Shown here: positions 26,793 to 35,538 of the stretch, one piece after another
How the letters are laid out: each line of letters begins with the position of its first letter
Position numbering within the stretch: position 1 is the first letter of the stretch
Assembly: GCA_015058625.1 (NCBI GenBank)
Contig: SVCA01000011.1
Coordinates: 44,116-108,115 of the forward strand
Length of the DNA: 64,000 nucleotides
From: Pseudoselenomonas ruminantium
GTDB lineage: Bacteria; Bacillota; Negativicutes; Selenomonadales; Selenomonadaceae
Direction of reading: 5' to 3'
Program-made: the position numbers and the translations under genes
Notes under the pieces: generated by a model
What the model was told of the DNA's origin: nothing
The model's database searches: none
Seen by the model: only the letters and a program-made list of their open reading frames with translations

Positions 26793-27550
26793 TTTTCGTG
26801 CTGGCAGGCACCCAGGATGGTCGGGAAATCGTCAGGCTCCTGCTGGAACAGGGCCATGATGTGGCCGCTTCCGTGGTGAGCAGCTACGGCGGAGAACTGC
26901 TGGCCCATGCCTGCGGGCAGAGATGTCTGATTAACGATAAGCCGCTGGATGAAGCGGCGCTCAAGGATTATCTGCAGGAGCATGACATCCGCCTGCTCGT
27001 GGATGCCAGCCATCCCTATGCAGCCAACGTGAGCCGCAATGCCATAGCGGTCTGTCAGGCGCTGTCCATCCCCTATATCCGCTACGAGCGTGACTTGTCA
27101 AAACTCGACTACGACAGGATTACCGTGGTGCACAGCTATGAGGAAGCGGCGCAGGCGGCAGCATCGTTGGGGAAAAAGATATTCCTCACCACCGGCAGCC
27201 GCAATCTGGATAAATTCGTGCATAGCCCGGACTTAAAGGACTGCGAACTCACGGCAAGGGTTCTGCCCACTGCCGAGGTTATCGGTTTATGTGAATCGCT
27301 GGGGCTGGATGCCGGTCATATTGTAGCGCTGCAGGGGCCGTTTTCCCAGGAACTCAATCGGGAGCTGTTCCGCAAGTATGGGGCGGAAGTTATCATCACC
27401 AAAAACAGCGGCACCATTGGCGGTACGGATACAAAATTTGCCGCTGCGGCTGAACTTAATCTGCCCATTGTGCTTATTGATAGGCCCAAGTTAAACTATC
27501 CGTGTATAACCCATGACTATGCAGAGGTTTTGGCCTTTGTAAGGCAATGA
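26789..27550 (+). CDS. cobK: Precorrin-6A/cobalt-precorrin-6A reductase CobK/CbiJ
   Basis: A 253-aa NAD(P)H-dependent reductase of the corrin macrocycle. Seen: FVLAGTQDGREIVRLL at the N-terminus, VDASHPYAANVS, TGSRNLDKF, and ITKNSGTIGGTDTK near the C-terminus, all CobK features. It is the last gene of this block before a terminator. A near copy of the palindrome (GTGACTTGTCAA) sits at 27090-27101. Confidence 0.94.
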   Translation: MIFVLAGTQDGREIVRLLLEQGHDVAASVVSSYGGELLAHACGQRCLINDKPLDEAALKDYLQEHDIRLLVDASHPYAANVSRNAIAVCQALSIPYIRYERDLSKLDYDRITVVHSYEEAAQAAASLGKKIFLTTGSRNLDKFVHSPDLKDCELTARVLPTAEVIGLCESLGLDAGHIVALQGPFSQELNRELFRKYGAEVIITKNSGTIGGTDTKFAAAAELNLPIVLIDRPKLNYPCITHDYAEVLAFVRQ

Positions 27551-27558
27551 TACAGAGA

Positions 27559-27594
27559 AATAATTCCTGTCACAGGCAGGGATTATTTTTTTTG
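27559..27594 (+). terminator. Terminator after cobK
   Basis: AATAATTCCTG and CAGGGATTATT form an 11-bp stem (one G-U type pair), followed by eight T. Confidence 0.85.
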
Positions 27595-27597
27595 CAA

Positions 27598-27631
27598 TAA
27601 AAAACTGCTGCCCAGAGAGTCTGCGCAGCAG
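27598..27631 (-). terminator. Terminator of the OPT transporter gene
   Basis: On the minus strand CTGCTGC and GCAGCAG form the stem, followed by a T tract (the A run at 27599-27604 on the plus strand). Confidence 0.8.
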
Positions 27632-28714
27632 CGTAAGGTGTCAGGTTTTAGTTGTTTTTATTGCCGAGCACTGTCTTGCCGAAGATGGCCAGCGTTACGA
27701 GGAATACGATAAGGCCTAAGAATTCAGCCGTATCGGCAAAATCCTTGCCGACGAGCGCCAGCGGACTGTCACTGCCGCCGCTCGTAACCGAAACCACGAT
27801 GATGCCGGCGAGGGCAACACCAATCAGCGATTCGCCGACGATAAGCCCGGAAGCAAACAGTGTGCCACGGCGTATACCATTTTTCTCGCCTTCCGCACCT
27901 TTGCGCTCTTTGAGCCTTTTATTGAGGAAATAGCCCATGATGGCGCCGATAACGAGCGGCGTCTGTACGGAGGGCGGCAGATAAATGCCCATGCCGACAG
28001 CAAGTGGGGGCAGACAAAGATTATCCGTATACTGCTTGAGCAACTGATTCACGATGACGAGTACCACGCCGAGCCCCATGCCCAGGTAGATATATTCCCA
28101 GGCCAGTTGGCTCGAGAAGATGCCCTGCGCAATCGTCGTCATGAGTGCAGCCTGCGGTGCAGCCAGTGCCTGGCTCGGGTCCATATCCGGACGCGGCAGT
28201 GCGCCGGGGAAACCATAGGCCTCATAGAGAAGATTCAGCACCGGAGCGATGGCGAGTGCGCCGACCACGCAGCCGAGCAGCAGAGCTACCTGCTGACGCC
28301 ACGGCGTGGCGCCGACCAGATAACCGGTCTTGAGATCCTGCATATTATCATTGGAGATGCAGGCGATAGCCATGATGATGGAGGTCGTGAAGATTGCCGT
28401 AGCCGTGGCGAACTTCTCGCCACCGGGCAAATCAAAAATTCCAAACGAGGTGCACAGCGTATACATCACGAGGGAAGCCACGATGATGCCCAGGATGCCA
28501 ATACCCGAAATCGGGCTGGAGGACGTGCCGACCAGACCTGCCATATAGGCGCAGGCGGCGGCTACGAAAAAGCCCATCAGCACGGCAACCCCGACACCGA
28601 CGAGGACAAAGGTGAGGTTCTGCATCAAAGGCAGGCCCTCGGGACTGACAAAGGCATAGAAGATAGCGAGCAGACCGGCAACTGTCAGCGCAAATACCCA
28701 GCCAATGCTCTTGA

Positions 28715-28726
28715 TTGACATGTCAA
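28715..28726. repeat. TTGACNNGTCAA palindrome (centre AT) in the OPT gene
   Basis: Exact copy of the dispersed palindrome inside coding sequence. Confidence 0.8.
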
Positions 28727-29178
28727 TATCCATGCGGTGTCTGTCCTGCTCTTCCTTGGGCATGCGTACCGACGCGATGGATTCCTTGACACCATCGATG
28801 ACCGGACGGGCAAGGGTGATAAGAGTCCAGACTGCAGCCACACCCATGGCGCCTGCACCAATCAGACGGACGCGATCCTGATAGACCGCACCGGCAAATT
28901 TTTGCATGGTCATGCCATCCGGCAGAGCGCTCGTAATCGTATAGAACGGGACAAATCCCGCCCAGGCAATCAGGATGCCGACGAGCATGGCCAGCCCCGA
29001 AGCAATGCCGATAAGATAACCGGCACCGACAAGCGCTGTCGAGTAACCGATGGGGAACTGCGTCATGCCACGGCCCACATGGAACCAAAGCGAGAGGCCG
29101 CCGGAAAGAACCTGAAAGCCGTTGGAAAGCAGGGCGACGACACCGGCCACGATACCACCGGACATGATTTCCTTGAGG

Positions 29179-29269
29179 CCGCTGCCCTGCTTAGAATTCG
29201 CCGTCTCATTGCTGCCGACCTTCAGAATTTCAGCAGCAATGAGACGGCGAATTCTAAGCAGGGCAGCGG
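29179..29269. repeat. Perfect 37-bp inverted repeat breaking the OPT gene
   Basis: Arms 29179-29215 and 29233-29269 are exact reverse complements (37 of 37) with a 17-base spacer. The minus-strand downstream arm encodes SNETANSKQGSG in frame; the upstream arm is its inverted copy and creates the premature stop. Confidence 0.95.
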
Positions 29270-29686
29270 AATCGTGAACAGTACGCCCAGACAGCCGCCG
29301 CAGGCCGAGACGATCAGTGTCTGCCAAAATTCAAAGCCCTGCCAATAGCCAATCATCAGCATGCCGGGAATGATGAAAATAATGGCGGACAAGGTTCCCG
29401 CAGCGGAAGCTTGTGTCTGTACCATGTTATTTTCGAGGATGTTGGAATCCTTCGCCATCTTGAGGACAGCCATCGAAATCACCGCGGCCGGGATTGCCGA
29501 GGAAAAAGTCAGGCCGACCTTGAGACCCAGGTAGACGTTCGATGCGGTGAAGATAACCGTCAGGATAGCACCGAGCAACATACCACGGACCGTAAGTTCA
29601 GGAAGCCGTAAATCGTTTCGCATAAACTCATTGTCATTTTGTTTCATCGCATAAATACTCCTTATAGGATAAATATTTTTGGTAAC

Positions 29687-29745
29687 TGTACATCCGCTAT
29701 GTACAATCATCGAACACATTATATCACATTCAAAAGCATTGTGAA
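29687..29745 (-). promoter_or_regulatory. Promoter and palindromic operator of the OPT gene
   Basis: Minus strand: TTCACA, a 16-base spacer, TATAAT (plus coordinates 29740-29745 and 29718-29723). Immediately downstream lies the perfect inverted repeat TGTACAT-N5-ATGTACA (29687-29705), well placed for a repressor. The remaining bases to 29882 carry the cbiC leader with no clear promoter. Confidence 0.6.
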
Positions 29746-29882
29746 AGACATCTGTGTGTATACATGTAACCATAATGCGTGAGTACGCGGTGATTGTTTT
29801 TGCGCAGGATTCGAATAGGTGCGTAATTGGACTGAATGTGATAAGATAAGTAATGTATGTTTGCGAAGATGAGGTGACGATT

Positions 29883-30518
29883 ATGGATTTTATTAAGCAG
29901 CCTATGGAGATAGAAAATCGCAGTATGGAAATTATTGCGCCGCATTTGGAGGGCCTGAATCTCAGCCCGGAGCAGGTCAAGGTCTATTCCCGGCTCATTC
30001 ATGCGGCAGGTGATGTGGACTATGCACCCATTATCAAAATGTCAGCAGATGCTATTGAGAAAGCCATGACAGCCTTAAAGGGCGGCTGTGATATTTACAC
30101 CGATGTGGAAATGGTGCGCACGGGTATCAATAAGCGCAAGCTCTCGTCCTTCGGCGGGCAGGTGCATTGCCTGATTGCCGATGAGGAAGTGGTAAAGACG
30201 GCCAAGGAGCAGGGCATTACCCGTTCGATGGCAGCCATGCGCAAGTTTGGTCAGGAGATGAATGGCGCCATCATTGCCATTGGCAATGCACCGACCGCGC
30301 TGTTTGAAGTATTGCGTCAGGTGGAGGAAGAAAATCTCCGTCCTGCCTGTATCGTGGGCATTCCTGTGGGCTTTGTGGGCGCGGCTGATTCCAAGGCGGA
30401 ACTTGCGAAGCAGGAAACGGTGCCCTTCATTACCGTAGAAGGCACGAAGGGCGGCAGCCCCATTGCGGCGGCCGCCGTCAACGCCATGATGTACCTGATA
30501 AACAACGACAGGGGCTAA
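29883..30518 (+). CDS. cbiC: Precorrin-8X/cobalt-precorrin-8 methylmutase CbiC/CobH
   Basis: A 211-aa enzyme that moves the C11 methyl to C12, forming cobyrinate. Family motifs are KGGCDIYTDVEMVRTGI, AIGNAPTALFEV and VGIPVGFVGAADSK. ATG 29883 has GAGGTGA 6 bases upstream; the frame opens earlier without a site. It starts the second B12 block and is followed by cobU after 3 bases. Confidence 0.96.
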   Translation: MDFIKQPMEIENRSMEIIAPHLEGLNLSPEQVKVYSRLIHAAGDVDYAPIIKMSADAIEKAMTALKGGCDIYTDVEMVRTGINKRKLSSFGGQVHCLIADEEVVKTAKEQGITRSMAAMRKFGQEMNGAIIAIGNAPTALFEVLRQVEEENLRPACIVGIPVGFVGAADSKAELAKQETVPFITVEGTKGGSPIAAAAVNAMMYLINNDRG

Positions 30519-30521
30519 ACT

Positions 30522-31112
30522 ATGGCGGGGAAAATCGTTTTAGTGACCGGCGGGGCCCGCTCCGGCAAATCTGCTTTCGCCGAGAAGCTGGCGGCAAAGT
30601 TCGGTGTGTCTGTGGGCTATATTGCCACGGCGCAGATTTATGATGAGGAGATGCGTTACCGCGTCAAACTCCATCGGGAGCGGCGTCCGGAGAACTGGCA
30701 GACCTATGAAGCGCCCTATTGGGCGGATAAGGCCATCGTGGAGGCGGCGGACGGTCATAAGGTTTTGCTCTTTGACTGTCTCACCTTGTACTTGAGCAAT
30801 CTCCTGTGTCTGATGCCGGAAGAAGAACTGACCGATGACAAGGTTTACGCTATGCTGACCGAACAGATGGAAAAACTGCTGGCTGCGGCGCAGACGGCAG
30901 TTACGCAGGGGGCAACCATTATTTTTGTCACCAATGAGGTGGGGGCGGGCATTGTGCCGGAAAACAAACTGGCCCGCCTCTATCGCGACCTCAGCGGTCT
31001 GGCCAATCAGAAAATCGCGGCGGCAGCAGATGAAGTCTATGCCGTTATGGCGGGGATTCCCGTCAATATCAAGAAACTCAATGTCCTGCTCACGCAGGAA
31101 AAGGACGGATAA
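30522..31112 (+). CDS. cobU: Adenosylcobinamide kinase / cobinamide-phosphate guanylyltransferase CobU
   Basis: A 196-aa bifunctional enzyme that phosphorylates cobinamide and activates it to GDP-cobinamide. P-loop GGARSGKS (residues 10-17), YIATAQIYDEEM and the following His-containing RVKLHRERRP (region of the GMP-accepting His), and FDCLTLYLSNLL are all family landmarks. The cobQ start lies 2 bases after the stop. Confidence 0.96.
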   Translation: MAGKIVLVTGGARSGKSAFAEKLAAKFGVSVGYIATAQIYDEEMRYRVKLHRERRPENWQTYEAPYWADKAIVEAADGHKVLLFDCLTLYLSNLLCLMPEEELTDDKVYAMLTEQMEKLLAAAQTAVTQGATIIFVTNEVGAGIVPENKLARLYRDLSGLANQKIAAAADEVYAVMAGIPVNIKKLNVLLTQEKDG

Positions 31113-31114
31113 CT

Positions 31115-32656
31115 ATGGCAAATTCCATTATGCTGATGGGCACCAGTTCCCATGTCGGCAAGAGCATTATCACCACGGCTTTGTGCCGGATTTTTCATCA
31201 GGAAGGGCGTAAGGTGGTGCCCTTTAAGGCGCAGAATATGGCGCTCAATTCCTATGTGACCAAAGACGGCAAGGAAATGGGGCGCGCACAGGTGGCGCAG
31301 TCGGAAGCTGCGGGACTGGAACCCATGGTGGACATGAATCCGGTACTCCTGAAGCCCACGGGCAATTCCTGCTCGCAGGTGGTGCTGAACGGCAAGGCCA
31401 TTGGCAATATGAGTGCCCGCGAATACCACAAGGGCTATTCATTGAAAGCCTTTGGCGCAGTGACCGAGGCTTTAGAGCGGCTGCAGAAAAATTTTGATAC
31501 TTTGGTTATTGAAGGAGCCGGCAGTCCGGCGGAAGTCAATCTTAAAGCTAACGATATCGTCAACATGCGGGTGGCCAAGCACTTAAATGCGCCGGTGCTC
31601 TTGATTGCCGATATCGACAGAGGTGGAGCTCTGGCTTCTCTCGTAGGCACGTTGGAACTCTTGGATGAGGACGAGCGCGCTTTGGTCAAGGGACTTATCA
31701 TCAACAAGTTTCGCGGGGATGTGACACTGCTGACTCCCGCGGTGGATTTTCTGGAGCAGAAGACCGGTAAGCCGGTGCTCGGCATTGTGCCGCATATTGA
31801 GGATATGGGCATTGATGATGAGGATTCCGTTTCGCTGGATGATAAAGTGGTGGAACAGGACCAGCCGCAGGCGGATTTGCATATCGCCGTAATCCAGACG
31901 CCGAAGATTTCCAACTTCACGGACTTTGACAGTCTGGCGGCAGAGCCGGATGTTTCCCTTTATTATGTGAAGCGCGTGGAAGACTTGGGTGAGCCGGATT
32001 TGATTCTGCTGCCCGGTTCCAAGAATACCACGGAGGACTTGCTGCATCTGAGGGAATGTGGCCTCGAAGCAGCTATCCGCGAAAAAAATGCGGGCGGCAC
32101 GCCGCTCTGGGGCATTTGCGGCGGCTATCAGATGCTGGGCCAAAAGATTGCTGACCCGCTGCATACGGAATCGGCTAACGACGAAGTGACGGGCTTAGGG
32201 TATCTGCCCATGGAAACCACCTTTGCGGCTGAAAAACTCACGAGCCAGGTACAGGCTGACTGTGTACAACTGAACTTTCTGGGCCGGGAGATTACAGGCA
32301 AAGGCCTTTATGGCTACGAGATTCATACAGGGGAAACGAAGTTTGACGGTGCGCCCGCTCATCCCTTCCAAATAATTGACCGGTCAAATGAAAGCGTCAA
32401 TATTGCCGAAGGTTTGACATGTCAAATTGACGGTCAGGGTCAGGTGACCGGCACCTACATTCATGGCATCTTTGACCATGACGATTTCCGGCGGCAGATT
32501 CTAAACGCCCTGCGTGCCCGCAAGGGGCTGGGCGACCTGCCCATCCAACGCAGTGTGCGTCAGGAAAAAGAGCGGGCCTATAACCGTCTGGCCAGTGTGG
32601 TACGCGCCAGCCTCGATATGGAAAAACTGGCTGAAATTATGGGTGAGCGCCCATGA
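31115..32656 (+). CDS. cobQ: Cobyric acid synthase CobQ/CbiP
   Basis: A 513-aa amidotransferase that amidates four side chains (b, d, e, g) of the corrin. An N-terminal dethiobiotin-synthetase-like ATPase domain starts with GTSSHVGKSIITTALCRI. The C-terminal glutamine amidotransferase has the Cys in GICGGYQMLG and the His in YIHGIFDHDDFR. Two exact TTGACNNGTCAA palindromes (32376, 32414) lie between these two motifs. The stop overlaps cbiB by 4 bases. Confidence 0.97.
   Translation: MANSIMLMGTSSHVGKSIITTALCRIFHQEGRKVVPFKAQNMALNSYVTKDGKEMGRAQVAQSEAAGLEPMVDMNPVLLKPTGNSCSQVVLNGKAIGNMSAREYHKGYSLKAFGAVTEALERLQKNFDTLVIEGAGSPAEVNLKANDIVNMRVAKHLNAPVLLIADIDRGGALASLVGTLELLDEDERALVKGLIINKFRGDVTLLTPAVDFLEQKTGKPVLGIVPHIEDMGIDDEDSVSLDDKVVEQDQPQADLHIAVIQTPKISNFTDFDSLAAEPDVSLYYVKRVEDLGEPDLILLPGSKNTTEDLLHLRECGLEAAIREKNAGGTPLWGICGGYQMLGQKIADPLHTESANDEVTGLGYLPMETTFAAEKLTSQVQADCVQLNFLGREITGKGLYGYEIHTGETKFDGAPAHPFQIIDRSNESVNIAEGLTCQIDGQGQVTGTYIHGIFDHDDFRRQILNALRARKGLGDLPIQRSVRQEKERAYNRLASVVRASLDMEKLAEIMGERP
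32376..32425. repeat. Two TTGACNNGTCAA palindromes in cobQ
   Basis: Exact copies at 32376-32387 (centre CG) and 32414-32425 (centre AT), followed directly by a partial copy TTGACGGTCA at 32427-32436. Confidence 0.85.
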
Positions 32657-33594
32657 TGACGGGAATTTTGGCTTTTCTGCTGGATTGTATTATCGGTGAC
32701 CCCAAAAGCTCCTGGCATCCTGTGGTGCTGATGGGGAAGATGATTTCCTTTTGGGAGCGCCTCTTTTATCATCCGGAGGATAAGGACAGCCGCAAATTTG
32801 CCTGGGGCGCAGTGCTGGTGCTGCTGGTTCTCTGGTTGACCTATGCTGTGGCAGAGGGCATTATGCTCTTGTCCTATAAAATTCCTTGGAGCTTTGGCAG
32901 TACGGCGGTGGGCGCAGTCATGCTGTCCTTTGCCATTTCGCCCAAGAGTCTGGCCAAGGCGGGCAAGGAACTTTACGGTCTGCTGCTGGCGGGGGATATG
33001 ACGGAAGCCCGCCGGAAGGTGGGCTGGATTGTAGGCCGCGACACGGACAAGCTCGACGAGCCGGAAATCGCGCGGGCAACGGTGGAAACCATTGCGGAGA
33101 ACACCACGGACGGCATTATCGCCCCCCTGTTCTTCTTCGTTCTGGGAGGTGTGCCGCTGGCTATGGCCTATCGGGCGGCTAACACCATGGATTCCATGAT
33201 TGGGTACAAGAACGACAAGTATCTTTACTTTGGGCGGGCGGCGGCGCGGCTCGATGATGTGCTGAATTATATCCCTGCCCGCATAACGGCGGTGCTCTTT
33301 ATCTTTGCGGCCTGGATTCTGGGTTACGATTATAAATTTGCCTATCGCATGATGCTCAGGGATGCGAAAAAACATCCCAGCCCGAATGGCGGCTATGCGG
33401 AAGCTACGGTGGCCGGTGCGCTCCATGTGCGTTTGGGAGGTTACAACTCATACTTTGGCCAGCAGCATTTCCGCGAGTATATGGGTGAGCCATTGGAAAC
33501 TTTGGGCATCAAGCATATTATGGGCGCAATCCGCCTGATGTACACGGCAACTGTGATGTTTATCATTATCTGTTACGCCATGTTTGGGTTATGA
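32653..33594 (+). CDS. cbiB: Adenosylcobinamide-phosphate synthase CbiB/CobD family
   Basis: A 313-aa integral membrane protein that attaches the (R)-1-amino-2-propanol phosphate arm to adenosylcobyric acid. Seen: the N-terminal LLDCIIGDPKSSWHPVVLMG, ETIAENTTDGIIAPLFF and RLDDVLNYIPAR motifs, with several membrane segments. It works with CobD and PduX encoded at 36-39 kb. Its 3' end is followed by cobS after 37 bases. Confidence 0.95.
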   Translation: MMTGILAFLLDCIIGDPKSSWHPVVLMGKMISFWERLFYHPEDKDSRKFAWGAVLVLLVLWLTYAVAEGIMLLSYKIPWSFGSTAVGAVMLSFAISPKSLAKAGKELYGLLLAGDMTEARRKVGWIVGRDTDKLDEPEIARATVETIAENTTDGIIAPLFFFVLGGVPLAMAYRAANTMDSMIGYKNDKYLYFGRAAARLDDVLNYIPARITAVLFIFAAWILGYDYKFAYRMMLRDAKKHPSPNGGYAEATVAGALHVRLGGYNSYFGQQHFREYMGEPLETLGIKHIMGAIRLMYTATVMFIIICYAMFGL

Positions 33595-33631
33595 TAGGTG
33601 TGATAAAAATCACAAGAGAGGATGCTGTTTG

Positions 33632-34399
33632 ATGAAATCATTTATTACGGCCCTGCAATTTCTGACACGGATTCATCTGAAGAACCAAATGGATTTAACG
33701 GCGGAAGACTTCGGCCGCAGTACGAAGTTCTTTCCTTTGGTGGGGCTTATCTTAGGTCTTATTTATATGCTGGCTTCCTGGTGCTTGATTGCCGTCTTTG
33801 GCTGGGCCAATCTTGTCACGACCTTGCTGGTGATTTTGCCGGTGCTGCTCACGGGCGGACTGATGCTGGATGGTTTTATGGATACTGTGGATGGTGTCTT
33901 TTCCGGCCGGGAACGGGAGCGGCAGCTGGAAATCATGAAGGACAGCCGGGTGGGTTCCTTCGGCGTGCTTGCGCTGGTATGCCTCTGTTTGGTCAACTGG
34001 TCGGCATTGCGGGATGTGAAGCTGGTGCTCATTATGACGGCACTTTTCGTCATGCCCATTATCGGCCGCATGGCCATGGTGATGGCGATTGCTTTCTTTC
34101 CCTATGCCCGCAAGGAGGGCATGGGCAAAATCTTTGCGGAAATGGCCGACAGAGAAACGGTGCTGCTGGCGGCGGCAGTCACGCTGGTCTTTGTGGTTCC
34201 CTGGGGACAGGCCGCCATTGCAGCGCTTCTGATTGGCTTAGGCTTTGCATGGCTCGTGGCCACATGGCTGACGCATAAGCTCGGCGGACTTACCGGCGAC
34301 ACTTACGGGGCCATCGAAACGCTGACGGAAACCGTGGTGCTGCTGGTATTTTGGGTCACTTCCTGGCTTCCCGGCGGCCTGCATATTTTGTGGCGTTAA
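33632..34399 (+). CDS. cobS: Adenosylcobinamide-GDP ribazoletransferase (cobalamin synthase) CobS
   Basis: A 255-aa membrane enzyme that joins GDP-cobinamide to alpha-ribazole, the last major step. Motifs: ALQFLTRIHLK, GRSTKFFPLVGLILG, GGLMLDGFMDTVDGVFSGR (Asp-rich active site) and MKDSRVGSFGVLAL. ATG 33632 is used, with AGAGGA upstream; the frame opens 16 codons earlier, overlapping cbiB. It closes this block. Confidence 0.95.
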   Translation: MKSFITALQFLTRIHLKNQMDLTAEDFGRSTKFFPLVGLILGLIYMLASWCLIAVFGWANLVTTLLVILPVLLTGGLMLDGFMDTVDGVFSGRERERQLEIMKDSRVGSFGVLALVCLCLVNWSALRDVKLVLIMTALFVMPIIGRMAMVMAIAFFPYARKEGMGKIFAEMADRETVLLAAAVTLVFVVPWGQAAIAALLIGLGFAWLVATWLTHKLGGLTGDTYGAIETLTETVVLLVFWVTSWLPGGLHILWR

Positions 34400-34415
34400 T
34401 AAAATATTTTTATTT

Positions 34416-34474
34416 AGCAGGAAATAATCCGTTTTTGCACGAATAAGAATCGTGAGAGTAGATTATTTTCTGCT
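34416..34474 (+). terminator. Long hairpin after cobS, probable terminator
   Basis: Arms 34416-34429 and 34461-34474 match at 13 of 14 positions, with an inner CACGA/TCGTG stem in the loop. T-rich sequence follows. It could also act as a leader structure for dhaK at 34531. Confidence 0.6.
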
Positions 34475-34530
34475 TATTTTAATGAAGTTGTTCACAAAAT
34501 TCTGTCTGATTTAAGCAAGGAAGTGAGATA

Positions 34531-35517
34531 GTGAAAAAGTTCATCAATGGATCAGAAAATGTGGAAGCGGAGGTAAACCGTGGACTGGCCTTGTCCAAAC
34601 CGAATATTCTTCGTCAATTGCCGGGCTGTAATGTTATGGTCAGGCAGAATTTGAAAACGGACAGAGTGGCGTTGGTCTTTGGCTGTGGCAGTGGTCATGA
34701 ACCTGCACCTAACGGCTATGTGGGTTATGGTATGCTCGACGCAGGCATTCCCGGCAAGATTTTTTCCTCGCCGACGCCGGATATGATTCTCAAAGGCATT
34801 AAGGAAGTGCAAAATGAGGCAGGGGTGCTCTGCCTGATTGTGAATTATACCGGGGATGTGCTGAATTTTCGCTTGGCCATGGAAATGGCGCAGATGGAAA
34901 ATATTGCAGTGGAGTCGGTGATTATAGCCGATGATGTGGCCACCCAGAAAAATAAATCCGTGGGCCGCAGAGGATTGGCCGGTGTGGTGCTGGTGATGAA
35001 GATTGCCGGAGCCGAGGCGGAACTGGGCTCTGACCTCTACCGGGTAAAGGAAGTGACCGAGTGGGCGGCGTCAGGACTTCGGACCATTGGCGTGGCCTGC
35101 CGTCCCTGCATTATTCCCTCTGACGGAGAACCCAGCTTTGAGCTGGGCGAGCAGGAAATGGAAATCGGTATGGGACTGCATGGCGAGCCGGGGGTTTTGC
35201 GCTGTAACATGATGACCGTTAAAGAGACGGTACATCAGATGCTCGAGCTTATCCTACTGGACTGCAATTACGAGAACAGCGAAGTGGCGGTGCTCATTAA
35301 TGGGTTGGGCGGGACGCCTCCTATGGAGCTTTATGCGGTCAATGACTGTGTTCACCAGTATCTGGGCGAAGCGGGCATAAAGATTTACGACACGATGATT
35401 GGCAATTACATGACATCTATGGAAATGGGTGGTTTTTCCATCAGCCTGATGCGCCTTGATCCCCATTTGAAGGCACTTTATGACATGGCCGCGGTAACGC
35501 CCATCATCAGACGCTGA
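34531..35517 (+). CDS. DhaK-like kinase subunit with altered substrate pocket
   Basis: A 328-aa paralogue of dihydroxyacetone kinase subunit K. Relative to E. coli DhaK numbering it keeps His56 (GHEP), Asp109 (NYTGD) and the substrate-binding His (GLHGEPG, residue 217). The usual Lys104 is Val (IVNYTGD), and GGGSG becomes GCGSG. That suggests another ketose or triose substrate, or loss of activity. GTG 34531 follows AAGGAAGTGAG. It is paired with a dhaL, but no dhaM is adjacent; the phosphoryl donor may be the DhaM at 47 kb. The orthodox copy lies at 45595. Confidence 0.85.
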   Translation: MKKFINGSENVEAEVNRGLALSKPNILRQLPGCNVMVRQNLKTDRVALVFGCGSGHEPAPNGYVGYGMLDAGIPGKIFSSPTPDMILKGIKEVQNEAGVLCLIVNYTGDVLNFRLAMEMAQMENIAVESVIIADDVATQKNKSVGRRGLAGVVLVMKIAGAEAELGSDLYRVKEVTEWAASGLRTIGVACRPCIIPSDGEPSFELGEQEMEIGMGLHGEPGVLRCNMMTVKETVHQMLELILLDCNYENSEVAVLINGLGGTPPMELYAVNDCVHQYLGEAGIKIYDTMIGNYMTSMEMGGFSISLMRLDPHLKALYDMAAVTPIIRR

Positions 35518-35538
35518 CGGACGAAGGAGGGTAGCTGG

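Larger units (their letters stand above)
27648..29647 (-). pseudogene. OPT-family oligopeptide transporter, interrupted
   Basis: Polytopic OPT/YSL-type transporter of roughly 660 codons. The N-terminal part starts at ATG 29647 (AAGGAG 10 bases upstream, LPELTVRGMLLGAILTVIFT) and runs to VLFTIPL, where the frame goes into PCLEFAVSLLLKF and stops at 29222. The rest resumes in another frame at AAEILKVGSNETANSKQ and runs to 27648. The family-typical joining segment (IPLRR...LPYPEG.A before AAE.LK) is missing. In its place is an inverted copy of the following 37 bases. Either a real disabling mutation or an amplification/assembly chimera. Substrate unknown; these proteins often carry peptides or metal chelates. 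Confidence 0.8.

Noticed and set aside
28107..28718. Plus-strand 203-codon frame opposite the OPT gene
   Set aside because: Low-complexity shadow of the GC-rich transporter on the other strand, with no ribosome-binding site.
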